64,000 nucleotides of DNA from Wurfbainia villosa (Eukaryota > Streptophyta > Magnoliopsida > Zingiberales > Zingiberaceae). The notes beneath the pieces were generated by a model, which saw only the letters and a program-made list of their open reading frames with translations, was not told where the DNA came from and searched no databases. The position numbers and the translations under genes were made by a program. Every line of letters begins with the position of its first letter. Within the stretch, counting starts at the first letter, position 1. Location of the stretch: positions 28,293,245-28,357,244 of the forward strand of contig CM046003.1 of the NCBI GenBank assembly GCA_025175895.1, in the 5' to 3' direction. Shown piece by piece: positions 9,620-23,021 of the stretch.

Positions 9620-12600
9620 ATGTTGGACAGTGGGTGCTCCCAACATATGACTGGAGACCAACTTAAATTTTTGAAGCTTAGATTCAAACGACAAGGATCG
9701 GTAGCTTTCGGAAACAACGACAAGCTCAAAATCATCGGATCAGGTGATATTAAACTAAATTCTAATTTTAAAATTCATAATGTTTTGTTAGTTGAATATT
9801 TTCAATATAATTTACTTAGTGTAAGTCAATTGTGTGATAACAACTATAAGGTTATATTCCTAGAAAATGAATGCTTAATTAAAACAAATGAAACCTCTAA
9901 AACAATACTTAAATGAACTAGGAATAGCAACATCTACACAATTAACTTACCCAACTCCTCAACCAAGTGTCTTATGACATAGCAAGAGGAATCTTGGTTG
10001 TGGCACCGACGACTCGGTCACTCACACCCAAGACTCATTCACAAGATGAGTCAGAGTGGCTTAGTCAGAGGTTTGCCTAACCTTAACAACTTAGATAATA
10101 AAATTTGTAATGCTTGTCAATAAGGTAAACAACCTAGGACACAACATCAACTAACTAACCAAGAATGAACCAAAAGTGTGCTTGAGCTCATTCATTTGGA
10201 TCTATTCGATTCTCATGAAGCCAAGTCACTTAATGGGAGTCAATTTTACTTAGTCATCATTGACGACTATTCTAGGTTTACCTGGGTTAGGTTCCTTAAA
10301 CACAAAAGTGATACCTTAGATCAACTCATCAACTTGTTTAAATTAATCGAAAACCAAAAAAACCTTAAAATTAAAAGACTTAGAAGTGATCATGGTGGTG
10401 AATTCGAAAACCATAAGTTCACAGATTTCTGTAACATAAATGGATATCATCATGAATTCTCATGTCCTAGAACCCCACAACAAAATGACCTAGTCGAGTG
10501 AAAAAATAGAACCCTACAAGAAGCCTCTAGGACCATGTTGAACGAATACAATCTACCCAATAGATTTTGGGCAGAAGTCATTAATACGGCTTGTTATGCC
10601 CAAAATAGAATTCTTTTGGTAAAGAGGCACCTTAAGACCTCATACGAAATCTACCATGATAAAGTACCTAACATTAAATACTTTAGGGTATTTGGGTGTA
10701 AGGTACATATCCTAAACACTAAGGACTACCTAGGAAAGTTCACATCCAAAACCTCTACCGGTATCTTCCTAGGATACTCAACTACAAGTAGAGCCTATAG
10801 CGTATATAACAATGACACCCTTAAAATTAAGGAAACCATTAATGTAGTATTCGACGAAGAACATGAACTTACAACATCCGTAGTAAAGCCAACTAGCGAA
10901 CCAATTCAGACCAGACTCGACTCTGATCTTGAACACGAGTCTAGTATCAATCCTAATCTGAGCCAGTCTAGGATTCAATCGAGTCATCCTACCGACCAAG
11001 TGATAGGTGACCCTAACCCAAGTCATACTAGGATTCAATCGAATCATCCTATCGACCAAGTGATAGGTGATCCTAGCCTAGGGGTTCGAACTAGATCATC
11101 ATATAGAAATCTTAGCCAAATCTCCTTGATTTCGAAAATCGAACCCAAAACTATTGAACAAGCTCTTCTTGATCCCGATTGGATCATTGCAATGCAAGAA
11201 GAGCTAGCTCAATTTACTAGGAACGAAGTTTGGGAATTAGTACCACCACCTCAAGATAAGTCAATTATTGGAACAAGGTGGGTTTTCTGAAACAAACTTG
11301 ATGACAAAGGTGAAATAGTTAGAAACAAAGCGAGATTAGTCGCAAAAGGGTTCAGTCAAGTAGAGGGGTTAGATTATGATGAAACCTATGCCCTCGTAGC
11401 TAGACTAGAATCCATCCGAATGTTGTTAGCATATGTTGCGCGTCGAGGAGTTAAATTATTTCAAATGGATGTCAAGTCAGCATTCTTGAATGGATATATT
11501 AAGGAAGAGGTTTATGTTAACCAACCCCCCGGATTCGAAAGTCTAGATAAACCCGACCATGTCCTTAAACTAAAGAAAGATCTTTATGGACTCAAACAAG
11601 CTCCTCGAGCTTGGTATGAGAGGATTTCAATTTATCTTAAGTCAAAAGGATTTAACCAAGGCCTAGTCGACCCAACCCTTTTCATAAAAACCATAGGTAA
11701 GGAAATCTTTATAGCCCAAATCTACGTAGACGATATCATTTTCGGAACAACTAATTCGATCCTACTGAACGAGTTCATTTCACTTATGGAAAGTGAATTT
11801 GAAATGAATTTAGTAGATGAATTGAGTTTCTTTCTAGAACTACAAATTAAACAAACTAAGGATGGAATATATTTACATCAACAAAAATATACTAGGGAAC
11901 TAATTAAATGTTTTGGAATGCAAGATGCTAAAACCATCAATACACCCATGGCAACTAATGTCAACATAAAAGAGGACTTAGAAGGAAAGCCCATCGACCT
12001 AAATTACTATAGGAGTGAGCTAGGGAGTCTTCTATACTTAACTGCGAGTCGACCTGACATTTTATTCGCAGTAAGTATGTGCGCAAGGTTTCAAACCTAT
12101 GCCAAGGAGTCTCACCTAACCCTAGTCAAGCGTATTCTTAGATATCTAAAGGGCACACTAAGCATAGGTATTTGGTACCCTAGATCTATCAAGTTCGAAC
12201 TAATCAGCTATTCCGACTCGGACTATGCCGGTAGTAAACTCAATAGGAAGAGCACGAGTGGTTGTTGTCAACTTCTCGGCTCGAGTCTAGTGAGTTGGTG
12301 CAGTAGGAAGCAACACTACGTTGTCTTGTCTACCACCGAAGCTAAATATGTCACAATGGGTGAGTGTGTAGCTCAACTTCTTTGGATGAAGCACACTCTC
12401 CAAGACTTTAACTTAAACTTCAACAATATTAAAACTCACATAGATAATATTAGCTCAATCAACTTAACCAAAAATCTCATATGCCCCTCTAGAATCAAAC
12501 ATATAGAAGTTAAACACCACTTCATTCGAGAACATGTAGCTAACGGAACCATTCAACTCGAATATGTGGAATTCAAGTCTAACCTAGCCGATCTTTTTAC

Positions 12601-12640
12601 TAAGCTGCTACCCGAAGCCGAATTTAGTCTACTTAGATGA
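9620..12640 (+). pseudogene. pol: pol of P1 (protease, integrase, RT, RNase H)
   Basis: The order is that of Ty1/copia. Protease opens at 9620 with the active-site DSG in MLDSGCSQHMTGD. A stop follows at 9914. The GAG-pre-integrase part (WHRRLGHTHPRL) and the integrase core (IHLDLF, RSDHGGEFEN, LVE) are cut by TAA at 10121 and TGA at 10499 and 10286-11290 region changes. RT resumes in the long open frame 11420-12640, with the [13 protein letters not shown] segment and the intact YVDD box ([12 protein letters not shown]). RNase H ([24 protein letters not shown]) ends at 12640. Several stops fit C-to-T decay of CAA and CGA codons. The RT and RNase H half is the best preserved copia enzyme in the window, but the whole polyprotein cannot be made. 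Confidence 0.92.
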
Positions 12641-13478
12641 AAATTGGACATGTATGTAATAGAGTAGGCCTTGCATTTTTCTTATTATATTATATACTCT
12701 ATTATTTATTGTTTCATGTTAATGGAACTAGCTTAGGGTTTACCCTAGATATCATGCACCTATAGATTTAAGGAGCCATTACATCTCACAACACATAGGA
12801 TTAATATGTTTGTGTACTTAGCCACGTAGATGGGCGTGAGATGTTAGGACCTTACTCCTGGTTCCATATGTAGATTCAGTGCATCGACATGAACCACGGA
12901 GTATAATTACATAAATTAACCAACTCTAACCAAGACTTGTTGATCTCTCATATCAATCGAATCAAATAAGAGTTGAACATCCAAATAGATGAGCTTATGT
13001 TCAAATTACTATTTTCAAATTTATTTGAAACATGCTTGGACTTAAAACTTATTTTTTGAACTATGTTTTTCAATTGCCTCACTCTTTCCGATTTATGGCA
13101 AAAGGGGGAGAAAAGGCCAAAGTTAAGGGATCTTTTTTTTTTGGTACCTTAACTTAAAACCTATTTTAAACACTAAGGCCAATATTAAGTAATTTTGATT
13201 ACTTAAGTACCACACATCAAGGGGGAGGGTCAAGATTCTTTTTCAAGTACTCACCCTCGGTCAAGGGGGAGGATTCCTCAAAAGGGAGCACTTGAAAAAG
13301 GTTTTTCTTACTCCTACTTAACTTGCTAATTTAAGTATAGACATTTCTTCATATTTTATTCTTGTCATTCATGCACTTCAAACTCATTCATGTCTTATGC
13401 TTGTCATTCATTTAATGCACTTCAAATCATTTACTTAACTTTGTGTCCAGGCTTGCTATAGATCAAAAAGGGGAAGAT
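12641..13478 (+). other. P1 3' untranslated region with several polypurine tracts
   Basis: Purine tracts are at about 13095-13110 (AAAAGGGGGAGAAAAGG), 13209-13219, 13263-13273 and 13465-13478 (AAAAAGGGGAAGAT), the last touching the 3' LTR. The stretch matches 20959-21917 in P2. The repeated tracts are a Sirevirus trait. Confidence 0.8.
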
Positions 13479-14101
13479 TGTTGGTGCAGTAGGCACCTAA
13501 GTCGAACCTGAGTTTTGATTATAGCAAACGATACACAGTTAAGCTCATTTTTTTGTCTCACGAGCTGACTCAAGTGTGCAGAATTGCTAAGCTAAAGCTG
13601 AAGGTCAGCGACACCCGGAGGGAACCGTGGTGATCGGGCGACACTGGGAGGACTTTAGAGGAAGCCGAAGAACTCGGGTGAAGACCAGAAGCAAAGATTC
13701 AAAGGTAAAAAGTGAGGTAAGCTCGTGTGAGTGAGTGCAAGTAAGGTCGTGTCCTCTGTACGAGGATGTCCTTAGGCGATGATCCGATTCAAGACTTCCC
13801 ATGGATAGTCTAAGTCAAGATCAGATGGTAATTGGCCATCAAGTTCACTTATATTAACTGCATTTTCGAGCTAACTCTTTATTGCAGCTGGAAAACCTAC
13901 CATCAGTCGACTGAGGGCTTGCATCAGTCGACTAATTCATCTAGCAGTCGACTGGAAAGGGTATCAGTTAACTATTGGTCAAGGATCAGCCTCGAGGAGA
14001 GTCAAAGCTTATCTCCATTTCTCAAGGGCTAGGAGGCTCACTCTCATTGGTTGAAGATCTGAACATCTAGGGTTTCCAAGGCTATTAAAGTAGGGGTTCT
14101 C
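13479..14101 (+). repeat. 3' LTR of P1, first part
   Basis: This matches 6102-6726 of the 5' LTR and ends in TTCTC (14097-14101), the duplicated target of P2. The rest of the LTR continues at 23027. Confidence 0.93.
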
Positions 14102-15210
14102 TGTTGGTGCAGTAGGCACCTAAGTCGAACTTGAGTTTTGATTATAGCAAACGATACAAAGTTAAGCTCATGTCGTTATCTCACGAGCTGAATCGAGTAT
14201 GCAGAAGATTGCTATAGCTGGAGCTGAAGGCTAGCGACACCCGGAGGAAGCCGCGGTGGTCGGGCGACACTCGAGTGACTTCAGAGGAAGCCGAAGGAAT
14301 CGAGTGGAAGGCCGGAAGCAAAAGCAAACACGTAAGTATCGAGGTAAGCTCATGTGTGCGAGCATAAGTGAGGTCGTATCCTCTTTACGGGGATGATCTT
14401 AAGCATAGATCCGACCAAAGACATCCTATAGATGGTCTAGGTCAAGATCGGACGGTCGACGACCGTCGAAATTATGTTTTTGTTGAGCTAACTTTGACTT
14501 GCAGCAAGCATCATCATTGCCGACTTGGAGGACTCACCGTCGTCAATCAATCGGTCCGATCGTTGGAGGTCGACTGATCGATCGCGCCATCGGTCGATCG
14601 ATGATGGCCATCACGGATCGATGGTCAAAGGATCAGCCTCGAGGAGTCAAGGTTTATCACCACTTTTCAAGGAAGTTGTGTGTTCATTTGTGATTGGTTG
14701 AAGACCCATTCGATGAGGGGCTCAAAGGCTATAAAAGGAGGTCCTAACCTAGGGTTTTCTCATCAATTCCAAGCTTCCAAAAGCCTCCGCAAAGCTACCG
14801 ACAACGAAGTGCTTCTTCTCCGACGTCTAGGGTTCATTTCCTTTATTTTTTTGTGTACATCGGTATTAGCTTTATATCAATTGTTCATTTACTTTTTTGG
14901 AGCTTTTATCGTAACGAGGAGAGGGGGAGTGTCCCTCTACCTTAAGTTTTGTTCTTTCTTGTATCGATTAACTCCTACCTTCAACGAGGAGGAGTTCGTT
15001 TAGTGTTTTGCTCTCCGTGCGTGGTCAAGGACCACTAGGGCCTTGGAGTAGTAGCCGAAGGCTACGAACCAAGTAAAATATTTATCTTCTCTTTTTATTG
15101 CGTATCTTTTCCGCTGCAAATTAATTATCTACTCGGATTTTAACGAACGAACAAAAAGAAGGTTTTATCGCTATTCACCCCCCCCTCTAGCGAACTGCTT
15201 CGATCCAAAA
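14102..15210 (+). repeat. 5' LTR of P2
   Basis: 1109 bp. The last bases read CCAAAA where the partner LTR has CCAACA, a point change. TATA box CTATAAAA at about 14729-14736. Confidence 0.94.
14565..14625. promoter_or_regulatory. GTCGACTGATCGATCG-type array in the P2 LTR
   Basis: Clustered GTCGACTGATCG, CGGTCGATCGATG and GGATCGATGG variants lie about 100-165 bp upstream of the TATA box. The motif has drifted from CAGTCGACTG to ATCGATCG but sits in the same place as the arrays in G, M, N and P1. Confidence 0.45.
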
Positions 15211-15212
15211 AT

Positions 15213-15224
15213 TGGTATCAGAGC
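15213..15224 (+). other. Primer binding site, P2
   Basis: TGGTATCAGAGC lies three bases after the LTR. The leader 15225-15684 is non-coding with T-rich stretches and no recognisable gene. Confidence 0.95.
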
Positions 15225-15684
15225 CGGGGGCGCTTAGATTTGGTGAAACCACCAATCTAACATTTTTTACAGATTTGTTTTTCGTTCGTTTAAATTTTTC
15301 TCCCGCACTACTAATCCAAGACGAAGTCTTGGTACTCTTCGTTTGGTTTTGTTTTGCAAGTATTCGCTTTTGGAGTAGCCGACGGTCAAATGGGCATAAC
15401 TTTTCGTACAAGTTGACCCACGACACGGTCTACCTACCAAAATGAAGCTCTCGAAGAGATCTACACTTCACCCTCGTAACAAGCTGTCTTCATCCCCAAA
15501 AACCATCGTTTAGTACCATTTCCGGGACATCGAAGGTTGTAAGTGCTCATTTTTTTATTTTAGTTGGTTATTTCTCATTTATTCCTTTTGTTTTTTTTCA
15601 TTTCCTATAGTACTAATCCAAGGCGAAGTCTTGGAACCTTTTTCATTTTTTTTGGTATTTTTTTGTGCAAGGTTTCCCTTCCAA

Positions 15685-17317
15685 ATGGCCCATCTCGAGG
15701 GTTTTAGCACCGTCCGACCTCCGTTTTACAACGAAGATGATTTCTGTTACTGGAAAGGTCGGATGGAGTGCTTTCTTAAAACCCAAATCGAGATGTGGAT
15801 CATAATCCAAACGGGATTCACACTTCCGACTAACGAAGTGGGTGAATCCTTGGATTATGACCAATGGACCATTGCGACAAAACGACAAGTCGAAGCCGAC
15901 GCCAAGGCAACTCAAATCCTTCAATGCGGCTTATCTAAGGAGGAGTTAAATCGCGTCGGCCCCTTCATCAGTGCAAAGGACCTATGGACAAAGCTAGTGG
16001 AGCTACACGAAAGGACCGATGAAGCCAAGGTATGTAAGCGCGACCTTCTATTTAATAAATTATATAATCTAAAAATGCAGGAACATGAAACGGCAATGCA
16101 ACTCCACGCCCGCGTCCAGGACATAGTCAACAATCTACACACAATTGGGCAAAAGGTCGAAAACCGTGACCTTATAAGGTATGTCCTAAACTCCTTTCCG
16201 AGGACTACCTTGTGGGCATCCATGGTCGATGCCTACAAGGTCTCCAAGGATCTTTCTAAACTTAGGTTAGATGAACTATTTTCTGATTTCGAACTTCATG
16301 AGCAGTCTAACTCGGAACCCGAGAAGGGTATAGTACTTTTTGCAGGGTCGAAGAAGAAAACCGCAAGCAAGCCACCCCCGAAGGAAGTTGAGGATGAGTC
16401 CGATTCGGAGGTCGACCTGGAAATGGAGGCCGAACTAGTCAACCTAGTTCGGAGGATAGTCAAGGGCCGAAAGCAAACCATCACTCGACCCAACGAAGGT
16501 AAGCCTAAAAGTTCTAATATTAGGTGTTATGAATGCAACAGGTTTGGACACATCAAGTCTGAATGCCCAAAACTCAAGAGCAAGGCACCAAAACACAAAA
16601 AGGCACTCAACGCTACTTGGGAAGAAGCTTCCGAGGAAGAAGACGATGATCGAGTCCTCATGGCTAAACCGGTGGAATCGGAGGCGAGTCGAACCGAACT
16701 TGAATCGAAACCAAGATGAGCCTGACTCGCAAGTACTATTCAAGACAAGTCACGGATACGCATCCGGTTCAAAAGATACACTCAAGGTAAGTCGGTCTCT
16801 CATTACTACACTTTATAGTGCAATTAAGTTTTTAAATAGAAAGTTAGCTAAGTCCGAGTCCAAGGTCGAGACCCTGGTTGAGGAAGTTAAACTCCTCAAA
16901 CACGAGGTCTCCCTAACCTCTTCGACTAGTCGAATTCAAGAGAAGGACTCAACTCGAGTTGAAAAACTCAAAGTTGAGAACTCACTCTTGAAGAGTCGAG
17001 TCGAAGATCTTAGGAATACATTGGAAAGGTTTACTTTGGGATCCAAAGGACTTGACCTCCTACTTGGATCGCAAAGGGCCGTGTACAACAAGGTCGGGCT
17101 AGGGTTTAGCTCAAACACGACCAATAAGTAGTATATGTCGATTGTAAGTCGACATAGAAAACGTGTCCAAGCATGGGTCCCTAAGACCACCTTGATTTCA
17201 AACTTAGGATCAAACTAGTACTGGGTTCCCAAGGACCAAATCCACTACGTGGAGAGACCAAATCGATTCAACGGTCCAGGGGGAGCTAGTACGAAACTTG
17301 TTTATGTTTTAACTTAG
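15685..17317 (+). pseudogene. gag: gag of P2
   Basis: I choose ATG 15685 (MAHLEGFSTVRPPFY) because P1 and O share it. The frame is open further upstream to 15631, but that part is leader sequence. The frame runs through the Gag core and a zinc knuckle CYECNRFGHIKSEC (16525-16566) to a stop at 16719. A frameshift near 16715 must be crossed to continue in the frame of the coiled-coil region (VETLVEEVKLLKHEV) and the C-terminal GLGFSSN segment. Two further stops interrupt the tail at 17129 and 17216 before the natural end at 17317. In an intact copy it would encode the particle protein. It is the least damaged Sirevirus gag in the window and served as the reference for recognising the patch in P1 and the deletion in O. 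Confidence 0.9.
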
Positions 17318-17901
17318 AAATTGCATGCTTAGGTTTTTATTTAGTTGGATTTTTCTTTTTAGAATGGTTAGATAAGACTATAACTCGTCAACACTTGATA
17401 ACATAGTACCAGGACACGGCAAGATGATAGTACGCTAGGAAAATGGAGTCTCGTGGATTTGAGCTAGATAAGGCGTATCTAGTTTGGTTCACTTGACCGA
17501 GTGGAACTAGCTGAAGCTACCTCACCATACCCTAGACTAGTTAGACCAGGAAGTGGTCTTAGGTGAGTCAAGTTATTATTTTCTTGAAAATGGCTTTGTC
17601 TAAGGAAGTGGTCATTGTTATGATCAAAGAAGGCCTCTGTGCCTCGCCACGACCTGGAAGCCATGATCTTGAAAAGGTGACTTGATAAGCCTAAGGTCAA
17701 ATCCGAATCTAACGCAAGGTTGACAAGTGCTTAAGTCATTAAATTTAAATCAAGTAAAATTGGAAGTCATCTCAAAAGAACATATAGGGTTAATGTGTTT
17801 GATCATGTAGACATGGGTGAGATGATTTAGGTTAATAATTTTCAACCAATCTTTAATAAATCCAATATCCGATCCAACTACCTTGCGTGTAGGATCAATG
17901 G
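17318..17901 (+). other. Non-coding gag-pol spacer of P2
   Basis: Homologous to 9044-9619 in P1 and equally full of stops. It includes the same GCCTCTGTGCCTCGCCACGA core (about 17634-17653). No gene is seen. Confidence 0.75.
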
Positions 17902-20900
17902 ATGTTGGACAGTGGTTGGTCCCGACACATGACCGGGGATCAACTCAAGTTTTCAAAGCTTCGATTCAAACGATAAGGATCGGTAGCCTTCGGAAATAAC
18001 GGCAAGCTCAAAATCATTGGATCAGGTGATATTGAGCTTAACTCAAATTTTGTTATTCAAAACGTTTTATTAGTAGAAAATTTTCAATATAATCTACTTA
18101 GTGTAAGTCAATTGTGTGATAATAACTATAAGGTCATATTTCTAGAAAATGAATGTGTAATTAATACAAACGAAACCTCTAAAACAATTCTTAAGGGAAC
18201 TAGAAATAACAACATTTACACTATTAACTTAACTAACTCCTCAACTAAGTGTCTTATGACACGATAAGAGGAATCATGGTTGTGGCACCGACGACTCGGT
18301 CACTCACACCCAAGACTCATCCATAAGATGAGTCAGAGTGACTTAGTCAGAGGTTTGCCTAACCTCAATAACTTGGATAATAAAATATGTAATGTTTGTC
18401 AACAAGGTAAACAATCTAGGACACAACATCAACTAACTAATCAAGAACGAACCAAAAGTGTGCTTGAGCTCCTACACATGGATCTATTTGATTCACACGG
18501 AGCTAAGTCACTTAATGGAAGTAAATTCTGTTTAGTCATTATTGATGACTACTCTAGATTTACTTGGGTTAGGTTCATCAAACACAAAAGTGATACCCTA
18601 GATCAATTAATCAACCTATTTAAGTTAATAGAAAATCAACAAAATATTAAAATCAAAATACTTAGGACAGATCATGGTGGTGAATTCGAAAATCATAGGT
18701 TTACAGAATTTTGTAACCTAAATGGATATCACCATGAGTTCTCTTGCCCTAGAACTCCACAACAAAATGGCCTAGTAGAATGTAAAAATAGAACCCTACA
18801 AGAAGCCGCTAGGACAATGTTAAATGAGTATAACATACCCGATAGGTTTTGGGCGGAAGCCGTGAGTACGGCATGCTATGTCCAAAATAGGATCCTTATG
18901 GTAAAGAGGCACCTTAAGACCTCATACGAGATTTATCACGATAAAATACCTAACATCAAGTACTTTAGGGTATTTGGGTGTAAGGTACATATCCTAAACA
19001 CTAAGGATTACCTAGGGAAATTTACATCCAAAACCACGATCGGAATCTTTCTAGGATACTCAACTACAAGCAGAGCTTATAGAGTATATAACCACGACAC
19101 CCTTAGAGTCGAGGAGACTATCAATGTAGTATTTGATGAAGGACACGAACCTACAAAACCCCCGGTAACCCCAATTAGCAAGCTGACTCATACTAGACCT
19201 AACTCTGATCCGGAGATCAGGTATAGTGTTAATCCTAACCTAAGTCAACCAGGTCACTCTATCGACCAAGTGATAGATGACTCCAACCAAACTAGAACTC
19301 AAACGAGTCATCCTATGGATCAAGTTGTAGAGTCAAACCCAAATCCAACTAGGACTCAAACGAATCATCCTATCGACCAAGTGATAGGTGATCCAAGTCT
19401 AGGAGTTCGAACTAGAGCCTCACATCGAAACCTTAGTCAAATCTCCTTGATTTCTAAAATTGAACCCAAGACTATTGACCAAGCTCTTCTTGATCCCGAT
19501 TGGATTATTGCAATGCAAGAAGAGCTGGCGTAATTCACTAGGAATGAAGTATGGGAATTAGTACCACCACCTAAAGATAAAACAATCATTGGAACAAGGT
19601 GGGTGTTTAGAAATAAACTTGATGATAAAGGTGAAGTAGTTAGAAATAAAGCTAGACTAGTTGCTAAAGGGTTTAGTCAAGTCGAAGGTTTACATTACGA
19701 CGAGACCTATGCCCCAGTAGCTAGATTAGAGTCCATTCGAATGCTATTAGCATATGTAGCACATCGAGGATTTAAGTTGTTTCAAATGGATGTGAAATCT
19801 GCATTCTTAAATGGATACATTAAAGAAGAAGTTTATGTTAGTCAACCCCCCGGTTTCGAAAGCTTAGACAAACCCGATCATGTCCTTAGGTTAAAGAAAG
19901 CTCTTTATGGACTTAAACAAGCTCCTCGAGCTTGGTACGAAAGACTTTCGATTTATCTTAAGTCCAAAGGCTTTAACCAATGTGTAGTTGACCCAACCCT
20001 TTTCGTAAAAACCTTAGGTAGAGATATATTCATAGCCCAAATCTATGTAGATGATATTATTTTCAGAACTACCAACTCAATCCTACTAAATTAGTTCATT
20101 TCACTTATGGAAAGTGAATTTGAAATGAATTTAGTAGGCGAGTTAAGTTTTTTCTTAGGTCTACAAATTAAACAAACTAAGGATGGTATATACCTACATC
20201 AACGCAAATACACTAGGGAATTAATTAAACGCTTTGGAATGCAAGATGCTAAAATTATTAATACCCCAATGGCAACTAATGTTAATATAGAAGAAGATGT
20301 AATTGGAAACCCAATTGATTTAAAATACTACAGGAGCGTAATAGGGAGTCTCCTTTACTTAACTGCAAGCTGACCTGATATCTTATTTGCAGTAAGTATG
20401 TGCGCAAGGTTTCAAACCTGTGCCAAGGAGTCTCACCTAACTCTAGTCAAGCGTATCCTTAGATATCTAAAGGGTACACTTAATGTCGGTATTTGGTACC
20501 CTAGATCTACCGAGTTCGAACTAATTGGCTACTCCGATTCAGACTATGCCGGTAGTAAGCTCGATAGAAAGAGTACGAGTGGTTGTTGTCAACTTCTCAG
20601 CTCGAGTCTAGTGAGTTGGTGCAGTAGGAAGCAACACTGTGTTGCCTTATCTACCACCGAAGCCGAATACATCGCGATGGATGAGTGTGTCACTCAGCTT
20701 CTTTGGATGAAGCACACTCTCCGCGACTTTAAGTTAAACTTTACGAATACTAAACTTCACGTAGATAACATTAGTTCAATTAATCTTACTAAGAATCCGA
20801 TATGTCACTCTAGGACCAAACATATAGAGGTCAAACACCATTTCATTCGAGAACATGTAGCCAACGGAGCCATACAACTCGAATACGTCGAATCGAAGTC

Positions 20901-20958
20901 TAACTTAGCAGACCTATTTACTAAACCCCTACCCGAAGCCAAATTTAGTCTATTATGA
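17902..20958 (+). pseudogene. pol: pol of P2 (protease, integrase, RT, RNase H)
   Basis: Protease begins at 17902 with DSG. The following Cys found in P1 (DSGCS) is Trp here. A stop near 18266 precedes a long open frame 18280-19533 holding the zinc-binding WHRRLGHSHPRL and CNVCQQGK parts and an integrase core whose DDE residues are visible in LHMDLF, RTDHGGEFEN and NGLVECKNR. After TAA at 19531 the RT follows from 19603, with [13 protein letters not shown] and the YVDD box, to TAG at 20092. A TGA at about 20371 separates the last part, which holds RNase H ([36 protein letters not shown]) to 20958. Each break is a single codon change, so decay is mild. The order and residues are those of a complete Sirevirus pol. 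Confidence 0.93.
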
Positions 20959-21917
20959 CGAAAATTGGGCATGTGCGTAGTAGAATAGGAACTTGCAAAT
21001 TATATTTTCTCACTACTATTTCTTAATTTTCATTTTTTATGGAACTAGCATAGGACATACCTTAGATATCATGCACCTATAGATTTAAGGAGCCAATACA
21101 TCTCACAACACATAGGACTAATGTGTTTGTGTACTTAGCCACGTAGATGGGCATGAGATGTTAGGACCTTACTCCTGGTTCCAGATGTAGAGCTAGTGCA
21201 TCGCTATGAACACGGAGTATAATCATACATACTAACCGACTCTGACCAGGACTGGTTGATCTTTCATATCAATCAAGCCAAATATGAGTCGAACATTTTA
21301 TAGATGAACTTATTTTCAGTATATTATTTTAAAAATAATGTGGAACATGCTTCGACTTTAAAATTAATACTTATTTTTATTCCACACACACCCTTACTCT
21401 TTTCGATATATGGCAAAAGGGGGAGAAAAAGGTCAAAGTTAAGGGATCAATTTTTTTTATGGCCAAGGCTTACTTAACTTTAAGTTAACAAAACAAGTTA
21501 AGGGAATTCTTAACTTAAACACATTTAGTTAACTTGTTTTCATTAACAATACAAAAAAAAATAATTTACTTAAATTTAAGTTAACTTGTTAACAAAACGG
21601 AAGTAAAGGCCAAGGTTAAGAAATCAAATTTTTGATTTCTTAACTTAAAACTTATTTTAAATACTATGTCCAATATTAAGTAATTTCGGTTACTTAATTC
21701 TTTTTTAGTAGCAAACATCAAGGGGGAGAGTTAAAACTCTTTCTCAAGTACTCACCCTCGGTCAAGGGGGAGGATTCCTCAAGGGGGAGCACTTGAAAAA
21801 GAGTTTTTATATACTCCTGCACATTCATGCATATCTCTTACTACATTTACTTAATGCACTTAATTTATTTTTCTTAACTTTGTATGTGGGTTTGTCATAA
21901 ATCAAAAAGAGGGAGAT
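20959..21917 (+). other. P2 3' untranslated region with several polypurine tracts
   Basis: Purine tracts are at about 21417-21428, 21720-21729, 21765-21775, 21781-21790 and 21905-21917 (next to the LTR). Between them are T/A-rich TTAACTTAAG-like repeats (21470-21660). No reading frame of interest. Confidence 0.8.
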
Positions 21918-23021
21918 TGTTGGTGCAGTAGGCACCTAAGTTGAACCTGAGTTTTGATTATAGCAAACGATACAAAGTTAAGCTCATGTCGTTATCTCAC
22001 GAGCTGAATCGAGTGTGCAGAAGATTGCTATAGCTGGAGCTGAAGGCTAGCGACACCCAGAGGAAGCCGCGGTGGTCGGGCGACACTCGAGTAACTTCGG
22101 AGGGAGCCAAAGGAATCGAGTGGAAGGCCGGAAGCAAAAGCAAACACGTAAGTATCGAGGTAAGCTCGTGTGTGCGAGCGTAAGTGAGGTCGTATCCTCT
22201 TTACGGGGATGATCTTAAGCGTAGATCCGACCAAAGACATCCTATAGATGGTCTAGGTCGAGATCGAACGGTCGACGACCATCGAAATTATGTTTTTGTT
22301 GAGCTAACTTTGACTTGCAGCAAGCATCAATCATTGCGGCTTGGAGGACTCTCATTGCCGTCAATCGATCGCCGAGGTCGGACTCGATGATCTGCCATCA
22401 TCGATCGGTGATGATGGCCATCACCGGTGATGGTCAAAGGATCAGCCTCGAGGAGTCAAGGTTTATCACCACTTTTCAAGGAAGTTGTGTGTTCATTTGT
22501 GATTGGTTGAAGACCCATTCGATGAGGGACTCAAAGGCTATAAAAGGAGGTCCTAACCTAGGGTTTTCACATCAATTCCAAGATTCCAAAAGCCTCCGCA
22601 AAGCTACCGACAACGAAGTGCTTCTTCTCCGACGTCTAGGGTTCATTTCCTTTATTTTTTTGTGTACATCAGTATTAACTTTATATCAATTGTTCATTTA
22701 CTTTTTCGGAGCTTTTATCGTAACGAGGAGAGGGGGAGTGTCCCTCTACCTCAAGTTTTGTTCTTTCTTGTATCGATTAACCCCTACCTTCAACGAGGAG
22801 GAGTTTGTTTAGTGTTTTGCCCTCCGTGTGTGGTCAAGGACCACTAGGGCCTTGGAGTAGCAGCCGAAGGCTACGAACCAAGTAAAATATTTGTCTTCTC
22901 TTTTTATTGCGTATCTTTTCCACTGCAAATTAATTATCTACTCGGATTTTAACGAACGAACAAAAAGAAGGTTTTATCGCTATTCACCCCTCCCCCTCTA
23001 GCGAACTGCTTCGATCCAACA
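21918..23021 (+). repeat. 3' LTR of P2
   Basis: 1104 bp, TGTTGG to CCAACA, followed by TTCTC. It is close to the 5' LTR, with small differences concentrated in the U3 motif array (22340-22430). Confidence 0.95.

Larger units (their letters stand above)
14102..23021 (+). mobile_element. Element P2: Sirevirus-type Ty1/copia retrotransposon
   Basis: 8.9 kb, with LTRs at 14102-15210 and 21918-23021 and target duplication TTCTC at 14097-14101 and 23022-23026. It is the same family as P1 but has a different U3. All genes are present but broken by a few stops and one frameshift in gag. It is younger than P1 because it sits in P1's LTR. Confidence 0.95.
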
